Positions 1 to 11,430 are shown, counted from the stretch's first letter. The stretch: DNA of 64,000 nt from Epiperipatus broadwayi (GCA_028023455.1 JAQFVV010012394.1:28165010-28229009); one strand, 5' to 3'. The notes: generated by a model from the sequence alone, not told the origin. Numbers and translations are program-made.

Positions 1-1210
1 AATGCAAAAGGAGAAGTATGGGTTTTTAAATACCAATTCCTGAACTATAATTTGTGAGAAAATGTAAAGGTGCGCAAGTTACGTTATTTTATTTTCAAGA
101 CTGCTAGAGTTCAATACAAGAAGATATAAAATCCCAGTTCAGTATTATAGTTTTGGAATACTTTAGTTTGCTATTTCAACAGAATCTATGGACTGTAATA
201 CAGTTAGTTTCAAATACTAGCAAAGAGAAATCACTATTGTCAAGGAGGTGGGTAATTTAAAATCACGATGTTCAAAAAAGGCATAAAATGGCTACTGAGT
301 AGAAATTAATAATTTTTATTTTAATGCCTGAAAACTGTACCAAGAAATAAAAAAACATGCGAAACAGGTTCAATTTGAGGAAAAAAAACATACAAACAAG
401 GATTATAAAATAGGAAAATTCTTCATAAGAAATTATTAGCAATAAAATTTCTTTTTTCTTTGATTAATCATAATAACCTTTTTTAAATGTAATATTTACC
501 ATTTAATTCTGTTTAATCAATACTATACTGTATGGAAGCCTCACTTATAAACATAACTAATAAATGTAATTTTTCTTTAATTAATATTGTAACCTTACCA
601 ACAAAATATTCCAATATATATTGTTAATGAATCTTCACTCAGAATAAAATTAGAGCAGACAAAGGATTTTCTCAAAGAATTTCAGTGTAATCAGTAATCA
701 CAATGTTAAGTATGTCCTCTAGTTAAATAAGCCTACTTAATTACAGTATATTCATTACTATTATTACTTCTGGTAATCTATAACCTATTATCATAAGGGT
801 TTTTGATCCTACAATAGCAACATACCAATAATCTAAATTCAATTGTGAACATGATAATTTATTCTGTACTCATATCTCTAGTTAAGTGGAATGCACCTAA
901 AACTAAAACTGAGTTATAGATAATTGCTAACTTTCTTTAGGGCTAAACAATAGTGTGATGAACTTATGAATTGTAGTTTATGATACTTACTATTAAATAA
1001 ATATCAAATAATTTATTTTCAGAAATTCCCGAAAAATCTGAGCAATGAAAGTGACAAAACCAGAGCCATGATTTATGTACTGTGAGCTTCTCAATCTGTC
1101 ACTTTGTCATTATATTAAACTAAACAAAGAACTCTTGGTATTTATAAGAAATAATGATTTAGAACTATAACTTTATTGCCACTATAATACTCCACAATAC
1201 AATTAAAAAC
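1..1210. other. A+T-rich non-coding DNA
   Basis: I see no coding potential on either strand and no repeat shared with the rest of the window. Short A and T runs dominate. Confidence 0.5.
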
Positions 1211-1526
1211 TTTAAACCTTTTAATATACAAAATTAACAAAGCGTATGACACACTTGAATGAAAAGCTATAAAGATACACAGAAATTATTACACGCTAAG
1301 CGCTTTCGAGGCCTTTTGCCTCATATTCATAGCGGTACTGAATCCTCGTTCTGCAGCTCACAGTACCGCTATGAATATGAGGCAAAAGGCCTCGAAAGCG
1401 CTTAGCGTGTAATAATTTCTGTGTATCTTTATAGCTTCTCATTCAAGTGTGTCATACGCTTTGTTAATTTTGTATATTAAATTATTGAATGAGAAGTCTT
1501 AAAATCTTTAATATTTAAACCTTTTA
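1211..1526 (+). mobile_element. Foldback retroposon F1 with 13-bp flanking repeats
   Basis: Two arms (1221-1340 and 1361-1480) are inverted copies with one mismatch over 120 bp, around a 20-bp loop. The near-perfect match points to a young insertion. The direct repeat TTTAAACCTTTTA occurs at 1211-1223 and again at 1514-1526, consistent with a target-site duplication. About 30 bp beyond the right arm (1481-1513) has no inverted partner and would be the 3' tail if the element is read on the plus strand. The arms also end in TTAA, so a piggyBac-type MITE with a TTAA duplication is the alternative. The longer flanking repeat favours retroposition. There is no coding capacity. Confidence 0.7.
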
Positions 1527-3344
1527 CTAAATTACTGATTGTTAAATTAACACAGTAAAACTTTTTGAGCTTCTTTCATTTTATTGTTTATTTTTAAATT
1601 TCTTTCATTTTTTCTGTTTAATTTTATTATGAAGTGACTTTTTCAAATCCAAAAAATCCCCTGCTAATTCACAAAACAAGCGTAGCATCAATAGTATTTC
1701 AATATATTAGATTCACATATACATGGGAAACAATTTATGATCATACTTAAAGATTAAAAGATTCATGCATGACACTCTAACCCCCAAATTAATGTAGTTA
1801 AAGCCAATAGCTTTAGAGCATCTTTAAGTCACGATACATGCCTAGATCATTTTGAAGAAGTTTAAAGATTGAGTCATATTTAAACTTTCTGCAGCACAAC
1901 ACTGAATTCATGGCAGGGAATCATTTTACATCATGTTATAAGTTCAAAAAGACTTACTATCAGAATATAATGCATGATGTATAGATTTACCATTATGTTC
2001 ACTCATTTTAAAGCCTTCATTGTTATCTTGACAATTTTCTCACCATTTTACAAGTTATGCTTACCAGGTACTATACTAAAGAAAATTAATATAGTATTAG
2101 CAAATGTTCAAACTAATGTTTTGTCATCTGCTGTTGGTGAAGTTATCAATTATCCAAAAATGTTTTAATTAATCTTATTTGTCCCAGATTTTTTATGTTA
2201 GCAAAAGCCAGGAATTAAGACATAAAATGATCCATTATTTCCTGCAAGTGAATTTGCTTAATCTCTTGCTTTTCTTTAGCGGCTCTTAATCTTCTTCAAC
2301 TGTTCATTCATTACTAATTGCAAAATAACTCCAACTCTCACATAGAAAGACAATGAACACAATAATTAACAATCATAGACTTGGCCCTAATAATCAAGAA
2401 AGTTAAATTCTTTCAAAAATTTCGCATGTCTCAAAGATGTATATACAGTATATATATATATATCAATGTTTTTGTGGTTCACTGATTGGTTCATATAGTA
2501 ATTGCAAAACTCATTCCTAGAGCAGTTTTTTTCCTTGGGAGTTGGAATGGCCAAACTTGTTTATGAGTGGCTGCTATATACATGTAGTTATAATTTGGAT
2601 TCAAGTAGTATATATAGGTTTTTGCAACCATGCAGACTGTACATATATAACTATCATTCTTTCTTATTATTTTCATTCCAGAAAAATTTACATGCAACAT
2701 GAATATCTTAGAATGTTATTAAAAGATAATAATATATTCAAACGAGCTTTGATTACATAAGAAGAACTAATATAAAAACCTGCAATGGCCTAGTCAGTGA
2801 CGTGCTGATCAATATATATGTAGTTTTGTTGACTGAATAATTAATAGTCATTATGGGATCGTGTATACAAGATATACTATATCAGTGTATGTAAGAAATC
2901 ATATAATGGTAACACTCAGCGCATGGACTATATTAAATGACTGTTCATGTGAATAAGTTAATTCATACAGCACAGATTAAAATGGATTTTAGAGATTACA
3001 AAATAATTTCTAATTGTTATTGATTATTTTATTTAAACATCCTTGATGGCAAAAATAAATAAAATTTGTCATAGTATTTATTTTAATGCCACCTAGCTGG
3101 TATTGAAAAAAATACTCCTAAAATACAACAGATATCTGTAATACTTTCAAATCACACAATGCTAAAGCACTGCCACATGAATTTAGGACTATTTGTCTAG
3201 CCAGATACTTATTTTTATTTAATTACACGATTTAAACACTTTTTTATAAACTTTAATTCAAAATCTCTAACTGGATCTATTCCTAATATGAGAAAGTTTA
3301 TACATTCCCATGTTGGAAAGATTAGCAAATAGATTAATAGATTT
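1527..3344. other. A+T-rich non-coding DNA
   Basis: No recognisable gene. A short TA microsatellite lies near 2449-2463. Short open frames around 2.5-2.76 kb overlap on both strands and have no recognisable content. Confidence 0.5.
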
Positions 3345-3425
3345 GAAAAGGCTCTTAGAATGAAATTCAATCTACCACTTCTGGTGCTTGGAATGTCACA
3401 TGGCATCTCTAGTGATTTACTAATA
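3345..3425 (+). repeat. Single diverged unit of the 61-kb tandem repeat
   Basis: This stretch matches the repeating unit at 60.87-61.26 kb: a block like AATCTGTCACTTCTGG, then a variant of TTGAAAGTCATATGACCTCTC and a TAATCATT-like end. Only one diverged unit is present, so this is a dispersed copy. Confidence 0.5.
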
Positions 3426-3558
3426 GATATCTACAAAATTCCTATATGTATTAATAATCTTGCCCACTGAGATTGTTAGTAATAAATATATACTATATTT
3501 TTGAAGCAAATTAAAAACCCCTGCATTTTTCTTTTTATATTATGTAACTTGCATTTAT

Positions 3559-3658
3559 ATTAAACATTTTTATACGCATATGATTGAGGCTATAGCCTTA
3601 ATGAATATTATTTACGTAATGAATGTCGTTTAAATAAATTTATAATTAAACATTTCTA
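3559..3658 (+). mobile_element. Short retroposon F2, 5'-truncated copy
   Basis: About 72 bp (3573-3644) match the 3' part of the F2 elements at 22.2 and 57.9 kb. They share the palindrome AGGCTATAGCCT and then a common tail ending TTTAAATAAATTTATA. The copy is flanked by ATTAAACATTTTTA (3559-3572) and ATTAAACATTTCTA (3645-3658), a 14-bp direct repeat with one mismatch. It has no inverted arm. A constant 3' end, a variable 5' end and a 13-14 bp duplication fit target-primed insertion better than transposase action. The tail contains an AATAAA hexamer. Confidence 0.65.
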
Positions 3659-3823
3659 TAATTTTCACTATATCCATAAACACCATTTCAAATACTGAAT
3701 TATAAAAAGGTAAATCAAATTTTTCTTACATTGAATATACCACTATATAATATGGTAATAAATGAAGATTTTTTACATTAAAAAAAAAAAAAGATTTAAG
3801 AAGGAGTTAGATATTTAACTACT

Positions 3824-3883
3824 ATGTATGTATACAGAAACATATAAAACTCCATATATGTATACAGAAACATATAATACTAA
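3824..3883. repeat. 30-bp unit in tandem, two copies
   Basis: Two adjacent units share the core GTATACAGAAACATATAA, with small differences at their ends. Confidence 0.7.
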
Positions 3884-4064
3884 TATCTTAAATAGTGAAC
3901 CAGTAAATCAATGTTTTAATATATGTTTTGTAAATCTAAATGATTACAAATTGAAAAAAAAAACCAGCATATTTTTTTTCTTAGACTACAGCTAAACTTT
4001 AGTAATTAATAGATACAAATGATAGTGCTTAATAAATTCTTATCCAATGTTGTTCTATCCTATA

Positions 4065-4250
4065 GTCCCAGAATAGCTTCAAGTTTATGACTTTCATCGA
4101 TGAGGAGTTTTAGATGTTGGAAAATGACAGGATCTTTAGGATCTAATGAATCATTCTAAACCTCCTTACTGATAAAAGCCATAAGCTTAAAATTAGTCTG
4201 GGAATATTGGACAGGACATCATAGAATAGAGATTTATTAGGCACTACCAT
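4065..4250 (-). repeat. Degraded F4 foldback fragment
   Basis: This matches the middle of the F4 elements at 8.8 and 38.1 kb, including versions of GGATCTAATG and of the block that reads TATTGGATGAGTAGGCACTA in the 38-kb copy. Divergence is high and the ends are not visible. Confidence 0.5.
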
Positions 4251-5223
4251 GTTCATCTGTTAATTATTAAAGTTTACAATAAATGGCAAAGATGTGATGA
4301 AAGAAAAATTATACTGCTGAAATAATAACATTGACCAAATGAAGTTATGTGATAGAATCATATTTTATTGGATTTAAATTGAAAAAAGATAAATATAATA
4401 TAAACAAAACCAATTATAGGTAGATTACAATTAATATGAACATCTCTAAATCAAAAACTTCTATTATGCAGACAAAATTACCAAATATTGTTTTAATTAT
4501 TGCTATTTAAAATTTTTATGCTAGTATATACATATGCATTAAAGTGTTATATTCTTATTAATATAATACATTTATACACAATACAAAAAAATATTTCAAT
4601 ACATACATACAAACTATAGATAGTAAAATTAATGTTTATTTAAATTTTCATGAGTTTGGCTTTTTAATAAGAGAATGGTTTATTCTTGAAATATGTAAAA
4701 TTCATATATCCAAAAAAGCCCTCATACCAGATATTTTGCATTAATGATATTCTATATATACAAATAATTATAATAATAAATTTAAATTTTTTAAAATTAT
4801 TCAAGTATATAAACAATCAGCCTGGATAGTTTTACTTTAACTCTTGGCCTGGGGCAGTTAGTTTTCATTAGCTATTGTTCTATGTAAAGTGCTTTCTAAT
4901 TAAATGATTATAAATAGATAACCTTACTTATTAAATATTTCCATCTAAAACACCCATTAGAAATATATTAAAATATAAAGATAAGTTTTTACAAATGACA
5001 TCAATTATTTTAAGTAAAAAAAGTAGTTCTTTTATAGTAGCAAATACAAATTATAAATATAAATACAATATATACTTTTTGCAGCATAACTAATATATAC
5101 ATAGAGCACACATAAACTGCCTGAACATGTTTTTTTCAGCTTTTAGTGTACTAAAATATTATAAACACATACTACATTATGTAATATCAATATTACTGAA
5201 TGACAAGTATATAATATTTAAAA
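4251..5223. other. A+T-rich non-coding DNA
   Basis: No coding or repeat content was recognised. On the minus strand this would lie beyond the host gene's 3' untranslated region. Confidence 0.45.
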
Positions 5224-5335
5224 GATATTTCATAATGCAAAGTTTATTATTAATAAAAAAATAAAATATATATTCAGCCAAATTATATTTCAAAATGGAA
5301 TTAAGTTAATATATGACTTGGCAAAATTTTTAACA
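5224..5335. repeat. Direct repeat, copy 1
   Basis: About 110 bp starting ATATTTCATAATGCAAA recur at 5884-5995 in the same orientation, with roughly 80-85 percent identity by eye. The copies flank the last host exon, so the duplication straddles it. Confidence 0.6.
5243..5248 (-). terminator. Possible poly(A) signal of the host gene
   Basis: On the minus strand this is the first AATAAA after the stop codon at 5543, about 295 nt downstream. Such hexamers are common in A+T-rich DNA, so support is weak. Confidence 0.3.
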
Positions 5336-5542
5336 AAAACTTAAATTATTCATAATTTTAAAATATTCTAGTTTAATTTAAAAATACAAAATTTTACAGA
5401 ATAAAAATAAAAATAAAAGTTTGCATTATTTTAAACTTCTTATGAGTTAACATTTTCATATATTTCAAATTTATATGTGCATGTATATCATCTATCTATC
5501 AATCTATCCATATATATACAAAACACACATGCAAATATATAT

Positions 5543-5671
5543 TTAAAAGGATACTCTTTTTTCAAATGGAAATCCTCTTCTATGAGTTGCTAAATGTCGA
5601 CTTCTGTCATGTCTGACCCTGTCAAATGAGTCTCGACCTTGTTTGATATCTTCTAAATTATTTAAAGCACT
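5543..5671 (-). CDS. Host gene, terminal coding exon (alternative C-terminus 1)
   Basis: On the minus strand a T-rich tract and TTTCAG acceptor (AG at 5672-5673) precede 42 codons and a TAA stop. The encoded tail is rich in Arg, Asp, His and Ser, contains RDSFDRVRHDRSRH and ends FEKRVSF. It is much less A+T-rich than its surroundings and reads like real coding sequence. The exon opens in phase 0. The GTAGGT donor after 6518 also leaves phase 0, so the two join in frame across an 846-nt intron. The charged, phosphorylatable tail would suit a cytoplasmic C-terminus. I do not recognise the family. A direct repeat flanks the exon. Seen: the splice signals, the open frame and the phase match. Inferred: that it is a host gene. 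Confidence 0.6.
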   Translation of the reverse strand, partial: SALNNLEDIKQGRDSFDRVRHDRSRHLATHRRGFPFEKRVSF

Positions 5672-5883
5672 CTGAAATTTAAAAATTTACATTAAAATGT
5701 GTGTAGATATGTATAAAAGTGAAGATTTTCATGGGTCAGTGAGATTTGCCCATGTATAATTTACTTATTAAGGTTAGCATTATATCTACATTTCAGATGG
5801 ATTCTACCAGCGATTATAAAAGTAATAAAGATGCCCCCCAAAAAACCAGAAACACATGGATGTAGACATAAATAAGTTAGAAA

Positions 5884-5995
5884 CATATTTCATAATGCAA
5901 AATTTACTATTAATAAAAGATAAAATGTATATATATCCAAATTATATTTCAAAATGCAATCAAGTTGATATACTATTTACCAAAATTTTTACAAA
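5884..5995. repeat. Direct repeat, copy 2
   Basis: Second copy of the 110-bp direct repeat at 5224-5335, about 660 bp away. It lies in the intron between the host exons. Confidence 0.6.
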
Positions 5996-6110
5996 AGCTT
6001 AAGTTATAATACTTTTACAAGTAGGCAGCTAATAGAAGATTCTGATTACAATTTAGTATATTAAATAATCCAACAGTTATTGCTTGGGAGTTCCTTGAAA
6101 ATTTGAGCAC

Positions 6111-6166
6111 CGAAAATGATGTAGTGGAGAAATGATCCATGGATGTGGAGCTCATCCGTCGCTTTT
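6111..6166 (-). CDS. Possible alternative host exon
   Basis: On the minus strand an acceptor ending TTTAATGCAG precedes 56 nt that read KRRMSSTSMDHFSTTSFS in one frame. This ends in phase 0 at a GTGCTC donor, so it could splice in frame to 5671. It needs a 1-nt carry-over from the preceding exon. The exon at 6473-6572 splices out in phase 0, so it cannot feed this exon in this frame. The two would be mutually exclusive or use different partners. The donor is poor. The RRMS string resembles a basophilic kinase site. This is the weakest of the three exons. Confidence 0.3.
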
Positions 6167-6472
6167 CTGCATTAAACCACGCAAGGTGTAATGGATATAA
6201 AAATAAATCAGAATAGTAAAAGATTATATAATAAACTCAAATAAGAGAAATCGTTTGAAGAAAAATTTTAAAAAGCTGTGTTTCATAAAAAAAAATAAAA
6301 AATAATAATAATCAATAAAATAATAAACAAAAAGATCACATATATAGAAATTTCACTGAGCAGCAAATTGCGATACATAATCTAGATCAAAGCAACAAGG
6401 CCCATCCTTCTAGTTTACACTTAACATGTATACTAAAAAGAGTAATTCACTCCATTATCTACATTCATCTAA

Positions 6473-6572
6473 CTATAAGTTTGAGTAGTCAACGGGAACA
6501 CCATCAGGAGCACCTACCGAATTCTCAAGACTAGTCTGTGAGGCATTGACATTCATCAATGGGGATGATGGG
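6473..6572 (-). CDS. Host gene exon with read-through stop (alternative C-terminus 2)
   Basis: On the minus strand a good pyrimidine tract and CTGCAG acceptor (AG at 6573-6574) lead into 33 codons after a 1-nt carry-over. The frame opens PSSPLMNVNASQTSLENS. It then has two fates. A GTAGGT donor after 6518 lets it splice in phase 0 to the exon at 5671. If unspliced, it continues for 14 codons, ends VPVDYSNL and stops with TAG at 6473. This is the usual layout of alternative 3' ends made by intron retention or an alternative last exon. I do not recognise the protein. The frame is GC-richer than its flanks. Confidence 0.55.
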
Positions 6573-6654
6573 CTGCAGATGACAGAAATCCAACAATCAA
6601 CTTTACTTCTTTTAATTTACACAAACTAATGAAAGAATATTCAATAATTTTAAG

Positions 6655-6760
6655 TCAACAGTTTGGAGGCTTGGAAGTTAACAGATGATTTGATGCTCTT
6701 CATTGATGAAAGCCAATCTCCAGATATTAATCTGGGAATTCAGATGGCATTTCCATTTAG
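6655..6760 (+). repeat. Degraded F4 fragment
   Basis: The stretch containing TTGATGAAAGCCAATCTCCAG and AATCTGGGAATTC matches, in reverse orientation, the middle of the F4 elements at 8.95 and 38.17 kb. Confidence 0.5.
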
Positions 6761-7890
6761 TGTTATCCACTAATTAATTACACACAGATGCCTACAGTTT
6801 GCACATAACTAAAGTTTGAATATATATAAAAATATATCACTTCTATCCTAGGATAAGATCTATATACACTATATAAATCAAAACTGGCCGGTATTCTTAA
6901 CTCCATATTAATTATGCCAATTATCTGATATATGAAATTAGCATTTTACAATAAAGGTATTTCACTGTAATAGTATTGGCTTTTAAATTATGTGTACATG
7001 CACTTTTCAACAATATGCAATTAATATTTAAGTTTGTGAGTTATGTTGAGAGTCATTTTCTTTTTTGAGAGTCACTCTGTATACAGTATTCACATGACAA
7101 TATTACTAATTTTTATTAGACCTTCATTAGATTCACTAATGAATAATATTTCTATAGTATCATGCAAGGTAAGGACTGATTTCTATCAATTTTTAACACC
7201 TTGTAGAGAGATGTAATAATAAACATATGATCAAAGAAATGACAAATTTTAAATGCCTTTTTCCAATATGCAGTAACTTTAAAAAATAACAAATGTTGAA
7301 ACTACAAAAGCTATTAGAGTATTACATAGAAATTTAAAAAATAATTCTGTTTAAAAATAGCAGAAACTCATTTAGTTTTATCTGCATACTTCTTTTAATT
7401 CTTTGTTTCTACATAAGAGATATAAGAGAGGTGAATATTTTATTTTAGCCATGCATTTATTATTAGAAAGTAACTTTACTTGAATGTGTATATATATTAG
7501 CTCTCTTAATTTTAAAATTCTTATAAAAATATTTCCGCTGATGATAATCTGTAAATATGATCACTCAAAGAAGATACCTCTTTACGACAACAAAAAAATT
7601 GTTGAATTGTGATATAAAATTGTTTTGTTTTGTTAAAAAAAATTGTTTTAAATAAAATATTTTACTGAATGATTTTTGTCCTATCTTGTCAATAATAAAC
7701 TGGGTACATCATTATATGCATTAATACATGTAAAAAAAAAACCTAATTCACATAGTAGGACAAGATCTGTTCTCCATCAAAGAAAAAGTAAATTCTAAAA
7801 TTTATAAACAACTTCACTTTTACATGCTAATAACTTCTAAAAATACATTTCTATCAGCAAAGTTGTCTCAGTTAAGTCAAAGCCTATATA
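6761..7890. other. A+T-rich non-coding DNA
   Basis: No supported gene or repeat. This is upstream of the host exons on the minus strand and could be intron. Confidence 0.4.
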
Positions 7891-7899
7891 AATGCCCAT

Positions 7900-8480
7900 T
7901 AACGCTTTCTTATTTTCAATCATTATCGATTCATTGTAAGAGCAATGTCTCTTCAAGTTTAACTCAGTTTTCTCTGCATCACACCATCAAACTTTCCTTA
8001 TTTCATCCATTCATCTCATATGACTTCTTTCTAAATTTTTTACAATGTCTTTGGGATCCATTTTAAGATTTCAACTGTCCTTCTGTTTAGTCTCTATTTA
8101 GAAAAGTGCACCCAGCTTTATTTTAGTCTCTTAATTCTTACAATTTGTTTCTCACTCACATAATTTGTTTTCAATCCCTTCTTGTTAGTCTTAACACACA
8201 TCTCTCTATACTTTGTTGAATGGTGTGAAATTTCTGTATGGCTCTTAAGTGTTCAAATCTCAGATTCATAAATATATTTATTAAAAATCTCTTTCAAACA
8301 CGTAGATATATTCCCTTATAATATCAAGTTTTTTTCTGCCAAAACACTTCGTCTAAGTTTAATTCTATGATTAATTTTATCTTTTATGTTTCCATTTATA
8401 TTAATAATCTGACCTAGATTATTATATTTAATATCAGATACAGATTTTAAATTTAGACAAGTTCAAATTCTGGCATATTA
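7900..8480 (-). pseudogene. RTE-type LINE (family A), 3' fragment of reverse transcriptase
   Basis: Minus-strand translation gives a broken relative of the 59.5-60.65 kb copy. It has NNLGQIININGN (family motif YLGQIIxxDG), then a block with EKNLIL, then a frame-broken tail ending near a short TAATGAATCGATAATG. Several stops and frame changes are present. In intact RTE elements this region is the C-terminal end of the reverse transcriptase protein. The 5' part is missing, as expected for a 5'-truncated insertion. Confidence 0.65.
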
Positions 8481-8756
8481 GTGAGTTTACAATTAATGAG
8501 ACATTTGGCAATGCTAAGATGTCATAATATAAGCATATTTTTTTTTTTTTATAGATTGTATTTGTCTTGTACTAATATCTATACAAAGATTTATTTTCTT
8601 TAATAATCTTATGTTAATAAAAAAAGGTCTGTATTTTTTTTTAAAAACTTATCCTTACCAGTCTGTACTATTTTCTTCTTCCTTTTTTCACTTTCCTTTT
8701 GATTTCTTCTTTCAATTAGTCTTTCTTAATGCCTTATTACTAATATGTTTAATAGG

Positions 8757-9525
8757 TAACATAGATTATTAAACCCTTAAACTTCATATGATCACCATTT
8801 CCTATGCTTACACAAGCTCTTAAAACAGAGGCAAAACTCTCCATGCAACAGTGTCACTCAGTACAAGTCAGAGTAATCAATGGATGTAAGAAGGTTTGTG
8901 CATAAAATCTCTATTTAGTTCTACTCATTCAACATTCCCAGATTAATTCCTAGCTTGTGACTATCATCAGTGAGGAGCTTTGGAACTGAGGGCACTGCAC
9001 CTAGATCTTAGGATCTAATGCAGCCCTCTAGCAACCACCTTTATAAAGCTATGAGTTCAAAATGAAAACATATTAATGTTTTCAATCCAAGCTCGTTCAT
9101 TGATATAGTCATATAGATCTGAATCCACTTCAGCATCTATGTATTTTGGTGTCTTTGGTGAGTTTTGCCTCTGTTTTAACAGCTTGTGTAAGCATAGGAA
9201 ACAGTGATGTTTAGTGGCTTAATACCAATACTGCCCAATGGCATGATGGTGATTAAAGAACTAAAGATACCAAAATTTGTAGATACTAAACTGGGTTCAG
9301 ATCTATATGACTATACAAGTGAATGAGCTTGGATTGAAAACATTATGTTTTCTCACTTTGGAGTCGTGGCTTTATAGTTAAGTAAATAGATAAAAGGTGG
9401 CTGCTGGCAGGTTGCAGTAGATAGGGATTTTATGCACAAACCTTCTTGCATCCATTGATTACTCTGACTTGAACTGAGTGGCACTATTGTATGGAGAGTT
9501 TTGCCTTTGTTTTAACACAGATTAT
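8757..9525 (-). mobile_element. Compound foldback element F4
   Basis: A left arm (about 8840-9120) and a right arm (about 9295-9510) are inverted relatives. Both run through GGCAAAACTCTCC-like ends, a block containing AATCAATGGATG, and ATCTATATGACTATACAAG-like inner parts. An extra partial end lies at 9168-9215, so at least three segments are nested. A probable flanking duplication is TAACATAGATTAT (8757-8769) against TAACACAGATTAT (9513-9525), 12 of 13 matching. The element matches the 38.06-kb copy throughout, in the opposite orientation. There is no coding capacity. Confidence 0.65.
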
Positions 9526-9530
9526 GTTGG

Positions 9531-10480
9531 TGATAATTTTGATTACAGTTTTGTAAAAACATCATTTCTAACTATGCAAGAAATAAAACAATCATAAACT
9601 ATTATTGTATGTCATGTTGAAAACTTTATAAATATATAGCCATATTTAGTATCTTTTGTCTTCATTTCTAATATGAATTCAAAATCTAAAAGATTCAATC
9701 TTTCTGCATTTGAATTCAATACTTTTTAATATAGTATTCTTAGTTTACAATTTCAAACTTTAAAAAAAGCTCTTATGAAAACTGTAGATCACTCAAAATT
9801 GTGAATAAAAAAACACAAACTACAATTAAAAAGAATTAATTCAAGTGTATAAGAATTGAATTTTTTATATGTAAAATGTTTCTGATATAATTGCTAAGGT
9901 TTAACGCAAACAGCAAGTAATAATAATTTAAATCTTTGAATATACTTAACTTTTATGCAATATAAATGAAACAAAATTATATCATCAATATGAACATGAG
10001 ATAGACATACTGTTTCAGTGTAACTATACTTAAAGAGATATTTTCTTTAATCAAAGATAAATCAGTTTTCATCTTAATATATCACATAAGTAATTTCTGA
10101 GTTTAAATTTGGTTACCTCAAGCTATTAGTAGAAAAATCGATGGCAACAGAAAATATATAATGATAATCAATACACTCTGCAACTACGGAAATCTTTGGT
10201 TTGACCGTATTTATTTAATGCTTGCAATATTGTTTCTAGATTTGGGAAAAACATTCTAACATCAACGAGCAAAGTGATCGTGTTCTACACATAATTGTGA
10301 AAAACTGTATCTATTTTTTATCTTTTCAATAATGAAAAATTAATAAGATATTAGCATTAATATTATTTATTTTTATGATGTTCTACTTATTAAACCTTTG
10401 AAACATTTTTTTTTTTTTTACATTATTTTAAAAACTTTAAAAATCTACTTCTATGCACTTGAATAAAATAATTTTATAAT
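9531..10480. other. A+T-rich DNA with one short coding-like frame
   Basis: Mostly featureless. On the minus strand 10284-10168 is a 38-codon open frame after a GTGTAG acceptor-like end, containing FFPNLETILQALNKYGQ and ending TGA. It is less A+T-rich than its flanks, but no partner exon was found, so I do not call it a gene. Confidence 0.35.
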
Positions 10481-10489
10481 CTTTTATTT

Positions 10490-10525
10490 CAATAACAGTT
10501 TCGACTGAAATACAGACTTCAACAG
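10490..10525 (-). ncRNA. Hammerhead-like core, degraded
   Basis: On the minus strand CTGTTGA is followed by a short hairpin (GTCTG ... CAGTC, one mismatch) and then GAAAC. The order matches the hammerhead core CUGANGA - stem II - GAAA, with one core substitution (A to U after CUG). It resembles the better cores at 32.5 and 39.7 kb and is probably inactive. Confidence 0.35.
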
Positions 10526-10794
10526 AGCAGTTAAAAGATGTGTTACATAGGTTTTACAAATGTTTTGCTGGAATTATAAAGGCATTTCAAGTATAACAAA
10601 TGTGGTATGAATTAGAATCATATGGCTTACAGTAATATTGAAATGAGTTTAAAAGATTGTTGGTTATTATATAAATCTACTTAACATAGCTGATTATAGT
10701 ACAATTACACAAATATAGATTATTTCATGATATATAAGTGTGGACATTAGTAATAAAAATGACTATCATTAATGATACTTTTTTGTATAACATA

Positions 10795-11430
10795 GCATAG
10801 AATCATCATCATCAAAAGTATTCTGTCAAATGGACAGGTCCACAGAGTAGTCACATCATCAATATATACATTTTTCCATTCCATTCTCTTCTTCACTCAG
10901 CCCTTCAATTCCACGTAACTCTCCCATCTCTTACATCATCCAAGAATGTAAATTACTTCTGTCCTTTCTTTTTACATCCACTCACCATTCCCTTCAAAAC
11001 ATCTGTCATTAAACTATAATTTTTTTAAAACATATGTCCAATCCAATTTCTCCTTCTCTGATTTTCTCAATCAATTTTCTTTTATCATTTACTCTTTCCA
11101 AAACTTCATTAGTTATTTTATTCATCCAATTGATTTTTTCCATTTTTCTCTATGTCCACATCACAAAGGCTTGCAATCGATTCCTAATTTTATTACTCAT
11201 TGTCCATGATTTACAACCATACACTAGTATACTCCATACATAGCATTTAATTAATCTTTCTCTACTTCTCTTTTCAAAGGTCCACAAATATCTTTTTTTT
11301 CTCTTTATAAATGCTTCCTTTGTCAATGCTATTATTTTAACTTCATCTTCACTTCTTCCAACCTCACTCAACCAACTACCCAAATATCTATATATTAAAT
11401 TCACTTGCCTGAAGATTGACTGGTCCACTT
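10795..11430 (-). pseudogene. RTE-type LINE (family B), 3' fragment
   Basis: Minus-strand translation shows YLGSWLSEVGRSEDEVK, then EAFIKRKKRYLW, then LIKCYVWSILVYGCKSWTM. This is the familiar C-terminal region of RTE-type endonuclease-reverse transcriptases. About 90 codons (11150-11428) remain open. Downstream the frame is broken but still aligns with the plus-strand copy at 28.56-29.24 kb. Both share a 3' end like GATGTGACTACTCT, here followed by a GATGAT-type tail. The 5' part is absent. Confidence 0.75.

Noticed and set aside
1221-1480. piggyBac-type MITE with TTAA dupl., as the preferred reading
   Set aside because: TTAA at the arm ends is part of the palindrome itself. The 13-bp identical flanks further out are stronger evidence of another mechanism.
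11034-11243. Plus-strand 69-codon frame opposite the RTE remnant
   Set aside because: Shadow of the minus-strand LINE frame. Its content is Phe/Leu/Ser-rich.
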